64,000 bases of DNA from NCBI GenBank assembly GCA_947503005.1, contig CANNCA010000004.1:62001-126000 (forward strand). The letters run 5' to 3'. This document shows, in pieces, positions 1 to 7,465 of this stretch (its first letter is position 1; each line of letters begins with the position of its first letter). The translations under genes and the position numbers were made by a program. Below the pieces are notes generated by a model. It was not told the origin of the DNA. It made no database searches and saw nothing but the letters and a program-made list of their open reading frames with translations. This stretch comes from an uncultured Flavobacteriaceae bacterium. GTDB lineage: Bacteria; Bacteroidota; Bacteroidia; Flavobacteriales; Flavobacteriaceae.

Positions 1-426
1 TCTGAAATCTGTAGAATCTACTTTTGTTTCGGTTTTAGTTCGATTATAGAAACGGTATCGATTGTTCTGAAAATACTGCCAATACAAATTGGCCAAATAA
101 CTTTCCAATATGTTCTTAGTGGGGAATTCTGCTTTTTCAATTTCCGATTCAAAATCCTTAATGATTTTCAATTGAGCGTTCTCCTCTAAGGTCATGGCGT
201 ATTTGGAGCTATACAATAACGCCTTGACGATTTGTGGCGAATTCTTTTCCTTCTTCGCTTTGGCCGATATCGTTTCCACGACCTTGAGCGCAGATTTTGT
301 CAAAACATCTTTCTCAAGTTTCTCGACCTGCTGCCAAAGAGCTTCAAAAGAATCATTATGTTTTTGCGATTGCGCCATTTGAGTAAATAGGATTATCGTT
401 ATTAGGGTTACAATATGTTTCATCAT
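1..426 (-). CDS. Alpha-2-macroglobulin family protein, N-terminal fragment (runs off left edge)
   Basis: Reading the minus strand from ATG at 426 (a second ATG follows directly) gives 142 codons without a stop up to the window edge. Residues 1 to about 20 form a signal peptide (a Lys, then a hydrophobic run ending near MAQSQ). The following helical segment, with phrases such as LWQQVEKLEKD, ESYLANLYWQYFQ and NRYRFYNRTKT, is what I remember from the N-terminus of the very long alpha-2-macroglobulin/MG2 proteins of Flavobacteriia. Those are secreted or outer-membrane proteins thought to trap proteases. Only the start is visible, so the MG and thioester domains cannot be checked. Family assignment is from memory of this N-terminus; that a real secreted protein begins here is more certain than its name. 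Confidence 0.7.
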   Translation of the reverse strand, partial: MMKHIVTLITIILFTQMAQSQKHNDSFEALWQQVEKLEKDVLTKSALKVVETISAKAKKEKNSPQIVKALLYSSKYAMTLEENAQLKIIKDFESEIEKAEFPTKNILESYLANLYWQYFQNNRYRFYNRTKTETKVDSTDFR

Positions 427-486
427 TTCAAGATTAAACTATGCGCTTCAATAGAACGGTTTGGTACTATGGAGCGTATACATTTT

Positions 487-514
487 CAAAATTACGTACA
501 AAGATGTGACCAAA
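487..514 (-). promoter_or_regulatory. Candidate Bacteroidota promoter for the alpha-2-macroglobulin-like gene
   Basis: On the minus strand a perfect -7 element TAATTTTG (494-487) follows a -33-like TTTG (514-511) with a 16-base spacer, slightly shorter than the usual 17-23. The predicted start of transcription lies about 55 bases before the ATG at 426. Confidence 0.4.
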
Positions 515-627
515 ACCCCCTGAAAACAATGAAAAGTGAGGGAAAGGTTAATTTGGGTTAGGGAAATCCCTTCTAAGTCGAATTTCAGCGAAGTTTAATA
601 ACAAGCAAGCACAATACTTGCCAGAGT

Positions 628-1413
628 CTAAAGCGATTTTAGCAGTCCACCATCAATGGGAATCTGGGTGCCAGTAATATAGGCTGCCTGTTCGGAAGCT
701 AGAAAAGCAACCAAATAACCGTATTCTTTTGGATTGCCAATTCGCTTAACGGGTACTTTTGACTCCATATCGGCGCGTACGTCTTTTTGAGAAATTCCCA
801 GTTGCTCCGCTTTTTTTGCGTTGAGTTGAGCGATTCGTTCAGTGTCAAAATAGCCTGTCAGGATACTATTGACGGTAATCTGTTGTTCGCCCACATCGGT
901 AGCCAATGATTTGGCCCAGGTCACCAAACTAGCCCGAATGGAATTTGATAAGGCTAAATAAGACAATGGTTCTTTTACAGAAACAGAGGCTACATTGATA
1001 ATACGACCCCATTTATTATTTATCATATGGGGCAGAGCGAGTTCTGTGGTGCATACTACGGTTTTAAAAAGTAGGTCGAAAGCTTCTTGGTAGTCATCAA
1101 CCTTTTTCTCCAACGCATTACCTGCTGACGGACCTTGGGTATTGTTCACCAAAATATCTACGAAATGCGATTCAAAATATTCCGAAATAATATTTTTATA
1201 GTTTTGGTAATCAGAGAAATCCACTACTAAATAATCGTGCAATTGCCCCTGGTCTGTTGGAAGCTCCGCAACTATTTCTTTCAACTTGTCTTCACTGCGT
1301 GACATTAGGGTGACGCTCGCACCACTTGTTGCTAATTGTTGCGCGATTGCCTTTCCAATACCGCCACTACTGCCGCCTACCAAGGCTTTTTTTCCTTTAA
1401 GGGAGATTTCCAT
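628..1413 (-). CDS. SDR family oxidoreductase, atypical (BKR-like) subgroup
   Basis: A 261-residue short-chain dehydrogenase/reductase. The dinucleotide-binding glycine motif GGSSGGIG is at residues 13-20, NNTQG stands in for the NNAG motif, and the C-terminus has the usual GTQIPIDGG. The catalytic YxxxK is not recognisable: aligning LSNSIRASLVTWAKSLA with the common YSASKAAL-type segment puts Ser at the Tyr position and Arg at the Lys position. This matches a known SDR subgroup (resembling beta-ketoacyl-ACP reductases) that keeps the fold but not the standard tetrad, and which also has the TGYFDTERI-like loop seen here. The substrate is unknown. It lies 122 bases downstream of the cupin gene on the same strand, so the two may be cotranscribed. 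Confidence 0.85.
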   Translation of the reverse strand: MEISLKGKKALVGGSSGGIGKAIAQQLATSGASVTLMSRSEDKLKEIVAELPTDQGQLHDYLVVDFSDYQNYKNIISEYFESHFVDILVNNTQGPSAGNALEKKVDDYQEAFDLLFKTVVCTTELALPHMINNKWGRIINVASVSVKEPLSYLALSNSIRASLVTWAKSLATDVGEQQITVNSILTGYFDTERIAQLNAKKAEQLGISQKDVRADMESKVPVKRIGNPKEYGYLVAFLASEQAAYITGTQIPIDGGLLKSL

Positions 1414-1535
1414 TTATTTTGTTTTACTCGATAATCGAGATTTAAAATGCTCCGACGCTTGCGTCGAAATCAATGTTAATTTTCCTTCTAATTCCTCGCG
1501 GGCTTGCCCCGAGGTTGTTTACGATGAACCAACTA
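1414..1535. repeat. Hairpin-rich intergenic segment between cupin and SDR genes
   Basis: This short spacer packs several inverted repeats: CGACGC-TT-GCGTCG near 1452-1465, and near 1495-1515 a GC-rich hairpin with arms CCTCG and CGAGG around GGGCTTGCCCC. It is visibly richer in GC than the flanks. The look is that of a dispersed intergenic hairpin element, but no second copy is present in this window, so its repeat status is an inference. Confidence 0.35.
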
Positions 1536-1862
1536 CTACCTATATTCCTCTCGCGCCGGACTAAAAACATCCATTAATTTGCAACGCGTCAACGCTTTTC
1601 CGCTATGGGGCATGTTCGATGCTATGGGCACAATATCACCCGAATGATAGATTTTCGTCTCCCCATCTAAAGTAAATTCGAATTCACCTTCAATAACATG
1701 CATAATCTGTTCATGAATATGGTGATGTTCGGGAACGACGGCACCAACTTCCACATCCCAAAACACAAGGGTCATAGTTGATGTATGAACCAATTTACCG
1801 TGGTAGCCCGGCATGATTTCTTTGGGTTTAATGTTCGAGAGATTGAGCGACATATTTTTCAT
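1536..1862 (-). CDS. Cupin domain-containing protein
   Basis: A 108-residue single-domain cupin. The first cupin motif is visible as PEHHHIHEQIMHVIEGEFEF (residues 45-63), giving clustered His ligands and a Glu for a metal ion. The second motif has Pro-His at 85-86 in NMPHSGKALT, followed by a closing beta strand. The family includes small-molecule dioxygenases, isomerases and sensors, so the reaction cannot be named. A second possible start (Met4) is 9 bases in. The gene diverges from mpl with only about 80 bases between the starts, and precedes the SDR gene on its own strand; a cupin plus SDR pair suggests modification of a small metabolite, which is inference. Confidence 0.85.
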   Translation of the reverse strand: MKNMSLNLSNIKPKEIMPGYHGKLVHTSTMTLVFWDVEVGAVVPEHHHIHEQIMHVIEGEFEFTLDGETKIYHSGDIVPIASNMPHSGKALTRCKLMDVFSPAREEYR

Positions 1863-1916
1863 TTGATTACTAAAGATAAATATAAACTCTCGGTTTTCGA
1901 TGCTGACTTCAATCCC

Positions 1917-1924
1917 TATCTTTG
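1917..1924 (+). promoter_or_regulatory. -7 element of the mpl promoter
   Basis: TATCTTTG is a perfect TAnnTTTG match 18 bases before the ATG at 1943; the -33 region is only TTTT (1894-1897). The upstream TTG at 1922 lies inside this element, so it is unlikely to be translated. This favours 1943 as the start of mpl. Confidence 0.45.
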
Positions 1925-1942
1925 AACCGTAATATACACTTC

Positions 1943-3301
1943 ATGCAAATTCATTTTATCGCCATAGGCGGAAGTGCCATGCACAATTTGGCATTGGCCT
2001 TAGAACATAAAGGTTATACCATTACCGGTAGTGATGACGTCATTTTCGAACCTTCTAAAAGTAGGTTGGAAGCTAAAGAACTATTGCCAGAAACTTTTGG
2101 TTGGTTTCCAGAAAAAATTAACAAAGAATTAGACGCCGTGATTTTGGGAATGCATGCCAAGCCTGATAACCCCGAACTTTTGAAAGCACAAGAATTGGGG
2201 ATAACCATTTATTCTTATCCTGAATTCTTATATGAGCAATCCAAAAACAAAACAAGGGTTGTTATCGGTGGAAGTCACGGTAAAACCACCATTACCTCAA
2301 TGATTCTTCATGTGTTGAATTATCACAATCGCCCAGTGGATTACATGGTTGGAGCACAGTTAGAAGGTTTTGACCGCATGGTGCATCTGACGGAAGAAAA
2401 TGATTTCATTGTTTTGGAAGGAGATGAATACCTCTCTTCGCCAATTGATAGACGGCCGAAATTTCATTTATATCGACCCAATATCGCTTTGTTAAGTGGA
2501 ATTGCCTGGGACCATATTAATGTATTTCCTACATTCGATAACTACGTGGAGCAGTTTCGGATTTTTGTCGATAGTATTGTAAAAGGAGGAAGTATTACCT
2601 ACAATGAAGAAGATGATGAAGTTCGAAAAGTAGTGGAAGCTTCGGAAAACGCCATTCGCAAACTTCCTTATCGAACACCTAAATATGAAGTTGAAAATGG
2701 ACAGACGCTATTAGAGACACCTGAAGGACCTATGCCAATTGAAGTTTTTGGAAAACATAATCTGAGCAATCTTGCAGGCGCCAAGTGGATATGTCAGAAC
2801 ATGGGCGTTGATGAGGATGATTTTTATGAGGCCATAGCCACCTTCAAAGGTGCTTCAAAACGTCTTGAAAAAATAGCGGAGAGCACTAAAACGGTTGTCT
2901 ATAAAGATTTTGCCCATTCGCCAAGTAAAGTTGCGGCGACAACGAGAGCGGCCAAAGAGCAGTATCCTAACCGAAAACTAATTGCTTTTTTGGAATTACA
3001 CACGTACAGCAGTTTAAATCCTGAATTTTTAAAGGAATATAAAGGCGCATTGGATGCCGCCGATAGCGCGGTGGTTTTTTACCTACCCGAATCTGTAGCT
3101 ATCAAGAAATTGGCGGCCGTAAGTCCTGAACAGATTTCATCGGCTTTCCAAAGAGATGATTTGGAAATCCATACCGATGCAACGACTTTTAAAGATTTTG
3201 TTTTTGAGCAAGACTATGATAATTCGGTCTTACTTTTTATGAGTTCCGGCAACTATGGAGGGCTCGACTTGAAAGAAGTGAAGTTAAAGATAGAATCTTG
3301 A
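1943..3301 (+). CDS. mpl: UDP-N-acetylmuramate:L-alanyl-gamma-D-glutamyl-meso-diaminopimelate ligase
   Basis: A 452-residue Mur-ligase family enzyme that reattaches murein tripeptide salvaged from the wall to UDP-MurNAc in the cytoplasm, by-passing MurC, MurD and MurE. The protein begins MQIHFIAIGGSAMHNLALAL, the Rossmann-type MurNAc-binding start of MurC/Mpl. The ATP loop GGSHGKTT is at residues 109-116, followed by EGDEY and WDHINVFPT of the central domain. KHNLSNLAGA and the DFAHSPSKVAATTRA segment mark the C-terminal ligase domain, which has the Ser/Pro form seen in Mpl. Length fits the family. A TTG seven codons upstream is in frame but sits in the promoter. It is transcribed divergently from the cupin gene. 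Confidence 0.93.
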   Translation: MQIHFIAIGGSAMHNLALALEHKGYTITGSDDVIFEPSKSRLEAKELLPETFGWFPEKINKELDAVILGMHAKPDNPELLKAQELGITIYSYPEFLYEQSKNKTRVVIGGSHGKTTITSMILHVLNYHNRPVDYMVGAQLEGFDRMVHLTEENDFIVLEGDEYLSSPIDRRPKFHLYRPNIALLSGIAWDHINVFPTFDNYVEQFRIFVDSIVKGGSITYNEEDDEVRKVVEASENAIRKLPYRTPKYEVENGQTLLETPEGPMPIEVFGKHNLSNLAGAKWICQNMGVDEDDFYEAIATFKGASKRLEKIAESTKTVVYKDFAHSPSKVAATTRAAKEQYPNRKLIAFLELHTYSSLNPEFLKEYKGALDAADSAVVFYLPESVAIKKLAAVSPEQISSAFQRDDLEIHTDATTFKDFVFEQDYDNSVLLFMSSGNYGGLDLKEVKLKIES

Positions 3302-3370
3302 TTTTCAGAAAGTTTCATGAATATATGTCATGCGCTTTTGACTTGGAACGTGTTTTGACTATCAGTTGAC

Positions 3371-3550
3371 ATGCAAGAAGCGCGAAAACCCTTATTTCGG
3401 TACTTGAGAAGATTTATTAGGCAAAAGACCTCCCTTCTTTTGACCGCTTTCATGTTGGGCATGTCAAATGTGATTTTAGAAGAAGACAGATCTGTTAACG
3501 ATACCAGGGCTAAAATCGAGCAACAAGAGTTGCAATCCGAAGAGGATTAA
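3371..3550 (+). CDS. Small hypothetical protein downstream of mpl (59 aa)
   Basis: An ATG at 3371 opens a 59-codon frame ending TAA at 3548-3550. The product has a basic N-terminus (KPLFRYLRRFIRQK), a short hydrophobic stretch LLLTAFMLGMSNVIL, and an acidic, polar C-terminus ending in QSEED. It resembles short proteins with a GMSNVILEE-like core that I recall after cell-wall genes in other Flavobacteriia, but I cannot confirm a family. The basic-hydrophobic-acidic layout would fit a small membrane-associated protein. The gene is 69 bases after mpl on the same strand and convergent with the DUF1569 gene 13 bases beyond its stop. Codon use looks normal for the region. Confidence 0.55.
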   Translation: MQEARKPLFRYLRRFIRQKTSLLLTAFMLGMSNVILEEDRSVNDTRAKIEQQELQSEED

Positions 3551-3563
3551 TTCAATAGTGGAG

Positions 3564-4004
3564 CTATACCCCAAATTGGATTAAATGATGATCTAAATGT
3601 TTGTACTGCATTTTGTCCCACTGGTCATGGGAGAGTTTGCCGAATAGGGGGTGGGGATTCCATTCATTTCTTTTACGACATTCATAAAAATCATTGACCA
3701 ATTGTTTCAGTTCTATTTTTTCTTCAGTCAAATCTTTTTCCACTTTCGCCTTCAACGCAGGAGAAGTAGGTAAATTTTTTCTCCAAGGTTTGTCATTGTA
3801 CATTGATTTTTTAAAAAAAAGTCGGACAATTAGGTTACCGTTGCCCTTAAGCTCGTTTTTTACTCCAATACTTATTGGAAACTGACAGTGCCAAAGCATT
3901 TGACCCACGGTCATTTTACCCCATTGGCGTTCTGAATTTTCGTTTAGTGCGTCGGTGCGTTTTAGAATCTCTCTATTGGTAGTTTCCTCGAATAATGACT
4001 TCAT
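3564..4004 (-). CDS. DUF1569 (DinB-like) domain protein
   Basis: A 146-residue cytoplasmic protein without signal or membrane segment. It begins with a helical stretch, then KMTVGQMLWHCQFPI, a central basic part, and NPHPLFGKLSHDQWDKMQYKHLDHHLIQFGV at the end. The MLWH and HLDHHLIQF pieces are the first and last metal-ligand helices expected in DUF1569, a branch of the DinB four-helix fold that often binds a divalent ion with three His. The function of this branch is not established. It is transcribed towards the small ORF and mpl and away from radC, with 89 bases to the radC start. Confidence 0.8.
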   Translation of the reverse strand: MKSLFEETTNREILKRTDALNENSERQWGKMTVGQMLWHCQFPISIGVKNELKGNGNLIVRLFFKKSMYNDKPWRKNLPTSPALKAKVEKDLTEEKIELKQLVNDFYECRKRNEWNPHPLFGKLSHDQWDKMQYKHLDHHLIQFGV

Positions 4005-4093
4005 AACTGTATTGTTTCATGTAACAACGTACAAGATAGGTTTCTTTGTTTTTGTATTCGATTCAATTGAACACAATTCGTTATTTTTAGCAA

Positions 4094-4792
4094 ATGCAGG
4101 AAAAACCTACATCACTTTCAATAAAATTCTGGTCAGATGATGACAAGCCACGGGAAAAATTGGTGCAAAAAGGAAGGTCGGTTTTGTCGGATGCCGAACT
4201 AATAGCAATTTTAATCGGTTCGGGTAGCAGAAATGAAAGTGCCGTTGAATTATCAAAACGCATTCTAGCTTCTTCGAACAATAGTCTGAATGAATTAGGG
4301 AGACTAAGTATCAAACAATTGATGCAGTTCAAGGGTATTGGTGAGGCAAAAGCCGTTACGATTGCCGCAGCTTTAGAAATTGGAAGACGAAGAAGGGGAG
4401 AGGAAGCTCAGAAAATCACCAAAATTTCGAGTAGTAAAAGTGTATTCGAATTGCTACAACCTAGAATGGGTGAACTAGAACATGAAGAATTCTGGATAGT
4501 TTATATGAACAATTCAAACAAAGTATTGCATACCGCCCAACTAAGTAAGGGAGGTATTACCGGAACTTTGGTTGATGTTCGCCTAGTCATGCGACAAGCT
4601 TTGGAGTTGGGTTCGGTCGCTTTAATTCTGGCACATAATCACCCGTCGGGTACGCTAAAGCCCAGTAATGCTGACAAACAGATTACAAAAAAACTAAAAT
4701 TAGCGGCTGGAGCATTGGATTTAAAAGTTCTCGATCATTTGATCATTACCCAAAAAGAGTATTATAGTTTTGCCGATGAGGGAATACTTTGA
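4094..4792 (+). CDS. radC: RadC family JAB-domain protein
   Basis: A 232-residue RadC homologue. Residues about 1-105 hold a UPF0758 N-terminal part with a helix-hairpin-helix near FKGIGEAKAVTI (79-90). Residues about 110-232 form a JAB/MPN+ metalloprotease-like domain with HNHPSG at 181-186 and Asp194, the His-x-His...Asp zinc motif. Despite the name, a direct role in DNA repair has been questioned for E. coli RadC, and the biochemical activity of the family is unsettled. Full length is normal. It is a monocistronic-looking gene, divergent from the DUF1569 gene, with about 90 bases to the next start. Confidence 0.93.
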   Translation: MQEKPTSLSIKFWSDDDKPREKLVQKGRSVLSDAELIAILIGSGSRNESAVELSKRILASSNNSLNELGRLSIKQLMQFKGIGEAKAVTIAAALEIGRRRRGEEAQKITKISSSKSVFELLQPRMGELEHEEFWIVYMNNSNKVLHTAQLSKGGITGTLVDVRLVMRQALELGSVALILAHNHPSGTLKPSNADKQITKKLKLAAGALDLKVLDHLIITQKEYYSFADEGIL

Positions 4793-4882
4793 CGTAGTTT
4801 CCGGTAAAATGTTTTACGCTACAACCATTGTATCTTCTCTTTTTAGAGATTGGAATTCGTATTTTTGGATTTTTCAAAGCTT

Positions 4883-6178
4883 ATGCTGCTCATCTACACT
4901 CATAAAATAACTCCACGCTTCACCTACACCATGAAGCAGCTATTTACCCGAATTTTAGGAATAGACGTAACCTTTACGACCAAAGTTGAGGATTTTATAA
5001 AACATTCAGGTGCAAAAATCACCTACACCAAACAGCCGTTGCAGAACGAGTTTTTTATTCGGAGCAATGATTTGTTATTTGAACAAGGCATAAATGATAT
5101 TTCGATAAACATGGGAACTTGGGAGGGTATTCCCTGCTTTTTCAACGCGGGTGAGCGCAGTACCATTCCCTATGATATCTTTTCAGCAAGTTTCTACCTT
5201 TTGAGCCGCTACGAAGAATACTTACCGCATGTAAAGGATATGCACGGAAGGTTTCCTCCAACAGAAAGTATTGCATATAAAAACGGGTTTCTAAGAAGTC
5301 CCGTTGTTGATCTTTGGGCGTTTAAACTATTGGAGAAGCTTAAAGAACGTTTTCCGGGTTTGGAGTACAAACAAAGGTCTTTTAGTTACACTTCTATTAT
5401 TGATGTCACTACTTCCCACTGTTTTGCCCACCGGGGTTTTGTGCGGAGTGTTGCAGGTCTATTATTAGATTTAGGCTCATTTAAATTGAAACGGGTATTC
5501 AATCGGATAGGCGTGTGGTTTAATCCAAAAAACGATCCATATAACAATTATTCGTATTTGATTGATTTACATAAGAAATTAAAGGTAAAAAGTATGTTTT
5601 TCTTTCAATTTGCTTCGTACTCCACTTATGACAAGAACCTCTCGCCCAATAATAATCGGTTTCGGTTTTTGATTAAATCCATTGCGGATTATAGTACGGT
5701 TGCTTTGGCAGCATCTTATAGTTCGTTTTCCGATATTGGATTATTAAAGCTTGAAAAGAAAAAATTGGCCTCAGTAGTGAATCGAGAAATCAACCATTCC
5801 AGAATGCGTTATAATCGCGTTGATATACCTGTGACGTACAGAAACTTGGTCGCTGCAGAATTCACCGATGACTATACCATGGGCTATACACATGAAATCG
5901 GTTTTCGTGCTGGTACCTGTTCACCATTTTACTTTTATGACGTCAATCTTGAAGTACAACAGCCAATTCGTGTACACCCCTTTTCCATTCATGATTATGC
6001 TTTTACGAATTTTAAAAAAGAGTCTGAAATATTGGATGAGATACAACTTATATTTCTTGATGTAAAAAGAGTTCAGGGAAACTTTATTACTATTTTTTCC
6101 AATGAACTTATAGGAAGCACATCTAAAGTTGATTGGAAAAAACTGTATGAATCGGTCATAACCAAATACAATGTTTAG
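4883..6178 (+). CDS. Polysaccharide deacetylase-like protein (DUF7033 plus degenerate NodB-like domain)
   Basis: A 431-residue protein from ATG 4883; MLLIYTHKITPRFTYTMK is the typical family start, so the TTG 33 bases upstream is not used. The N-terminal half (to about 125) is the DUF7033-type domain common before NodB-like domains in Flavobacteriia. The second half resembles the deacetylase barrel: YLIDLHKKLKVKSMFFFQFA, DDYTMGYTHEIGFRAGTCSP and HPFSIHDYAF. Compared with the relatives I remember, the DIDxAY metal motif reads DVTTSH and the GIHPSY His motif reads ALAASY, so key metal ligands seem lost. It may be inactive, or a binding protein. It overlaps the following HAD gene by 8 bases and is probably cotranscribed with it. 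Confidence 0.78.
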   Translation: MLLIYTHKITPRFTYTMKQLFTRILGIDVTFTTKVEDFIKHSGAKITYTKQPLQNEFFIRSNDLLFEQGINDISINMGTWEGIPCFFNAGERSTIPYDIFSASFYLLSRYEEYLPHVKDMHGRFPPTESIAYKNGFLRSPVVDLWAFKLLEKLKERFPGLEYKQRSFSYTSIIDVTTSHCFAHRGFVRSVAGLLLDLGSFKLKRVFNRIGVWFNPKNDPYNNYSYLIDLHKKLKVKSMFFFQFASYSTYDKNLSPNNNRFRFLIKSIADYSTVALAASYSSFSDIGLLKLEKKKLASVVNREINHSRMRYNRVDIPVTYRNLVAAEFTDDYTMGYTHEIGFRAGTCSPFYFYDVNLEVQQPIRVHPFSIHDYAFTNFKKESEILDEIQLIFLDVKRVQGNFITIFSNELIGSTSKVDWKKLYESVITKYNV

Positions 6179-6860
6179 AGACGCAATAACCGATGTTTTT
6201 TTTGACCTGGATCATACGCTTTGGGATTTTGAACGAAATTCAGCCCTTACTTTTGAAAGAATATTAGAAGCCAATAATGTTGGTGTTGATTTGACCGATT
6301 TTTTGAAAATCTACGTACCTGCCAACTTGGCTTACTGGAAATTATATCGAGAAGAGAAGATTTCCAAGGAAGAACTACGCTACCAACGTTTAAAAAGTGT
6401 TTTTGATAAGTTAGGCCACGCTATCTCCGATGATATGATTCATTTGTTGTCCGAGGAGTATATTCAACATTTATCGTCTTATAACCATCTTTTTCCAAAT
6501 ACCATTGAAGTTCTTGAGTATTTACGCCCCAAATACAAGCTTCATATCATCACAAATGGTTTTCAGGAAATTCAGGATAAAAAACTTCGTAATGCCAATA
6601 TTGACATTTATTTTGAACACGTGATTAATTCTGAGATGGCAGGCGTGAAGAAACCAAATCCAATCATTTTCAATATTGCCCTTAAAAAAGCCGATACGGT
6701 ACCGGAAAAATCGTTGATGATCGGTGATAGTCTTGAAGCTGACATTTTGGGAGCGAAAGAAGTAGGTTTTCATACATTACACTTCAATGGACACAACGAA
6801 CCACTACACGATATAACTAAAATCATTCATGATTTGAGTGAAATAAAAAGTCTTTTGTAG
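6171..6860 (+). CDS. YjjG family noncanonical pyrimidine nucleotidase (HAD superfamily)
   Basis: A 229-residue HAD phosphatase. Motif I is FFDLDHTLWDFE with the nucleophile Asp12 and Asp14; motif II is IITNG near residue 126; the motif III Lys is in GVKKPNP; motif IV is GDSLEADILGAKEVG near 183-197. A helical cap lies between motifs I and II. The YjjG branch dephosphorylates noncanonical pyrimidine nucleotides as a cleansing activity, and HTLWDFE after motif I is characteristic of that branch. Substrate preference is inferred from the family. The start overlaps the end of the deacetylase-like gene by 8 bases, which suggests translational coupling. Confidence 0.9.
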   Translation: MFRDAITDVFFDLDHTLWDFERNSALTFERILEANNVGVDLTDFLKIYVPANLAYWKLYREEKISKEELRYQRLKSVFDKLGHAISDDMIHLLSEEYIQHLSSYNHLFPNTIEVLEYLRPKYKLHIITNGFQEIQDKKLRNANIDIYFEHVINSEMAGVKKPNPIIFNIALKKADTVPEKSLMIGDSLEADILGAKEVGFHTLHFNGHNEPLHDITKIIHDLSEIKSLL

Positions 6861-6916
6861 AGTTATACAAATAGATTCTGTTTGTATCTGACCAACAGTT
6901 TTGAAAAGGCTTTTTG

Positions 6917-7465
6917 ATGAAAGATTTATTAAAATATTCTTTTTTAGGAATTATTGCCTTGACGACCTTTGCTTCATGCGTTGAGGAAATTGACTCCACT
7001 CAATTTGATGAGCTTGAGCTTACGCCTACACTTGAGGGCAGTTTGCTTTATGTGGAGGCTTCTGAGCAAGTTATCAATTTAGTAACTGGTAATACGGTTT
7101 TTAGCAACGATTTCAACTTCGATGCTTTTAATTCAGATATTTTCGCCGAACGTGTTATTGAAGGTACTGTTACCTACGTGGTCGAAAATACCACTAGCAA
7201 AGAATTGGAGATAACTGTTGAGTTTTTAGATGATAGTGATGCTGTTCTCGATACAGAGATTTTTACCATTCAACCTGCACCGACATCGATTCTTCAGAGA
7301 GAAATAGTGTATGGTCCAGCTGGCCGAAGTATCGATATTATAACAAATCTCTCTTCCATCAGGGTCAGTGCCATTAACCTGGGAGATAATACCAGCAACT
7401 CATCCGCGCCCGAACCAATGATAACATTGAAATCGAGCGGTAAATTCACTGTCCGTGTAAAATGA
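6917..7465 (+). CDS. Predicted lipoprotein, function unknown
   Basis: A 182-residue exported protein. MKDLLKYSFLGIIALTTFASC gives a lipoprotein signal with the acylated Cys at residue 21, followed by an acidic region (VEEIDSTQFDELEL), which is common in surface or periplasmic lipoproteins of this phylum. The rest alternates short beta-strand-like stretches and could be a beta sandwich; I recognise no domain. An in-frame TTG immediately before the ATG is unlikely to be the start. The stop overlaps the start of the DUF5723 gene (ATGA, 4 bases), so the two are translationally coupled and probably act together at the outer membrane. Confidence 0.8.
   Translation: MKDLLKYSFLGIIALTTFASCVEEIDSTQFDELELTPTLEGSLLYVEASEQVINLVTGNTVFSNDFNFDAFNSDIFAERVIEGTVTYVVENTTSKELEITVEFLDDSDAVLDTEIFTIQPAPTSILQREIVYGPAGRSIDIITNLSSIRVSAINLGDNTSNSSAPEPMITLKSSGKFTVRVK

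Noticed and set aside
1286-1564. Plus-strand frame of 92 codons across SDR and cupin genes
   Set aside because: Overlaps two supported genes and the hairpin-rich spacer; the translation is low in information.
1922-1942. TTG at 1922 as the mpl start
   Set aside because: It lies within the -7 promoter box and the added residues are not part of the conserved Mpl N-terminus.
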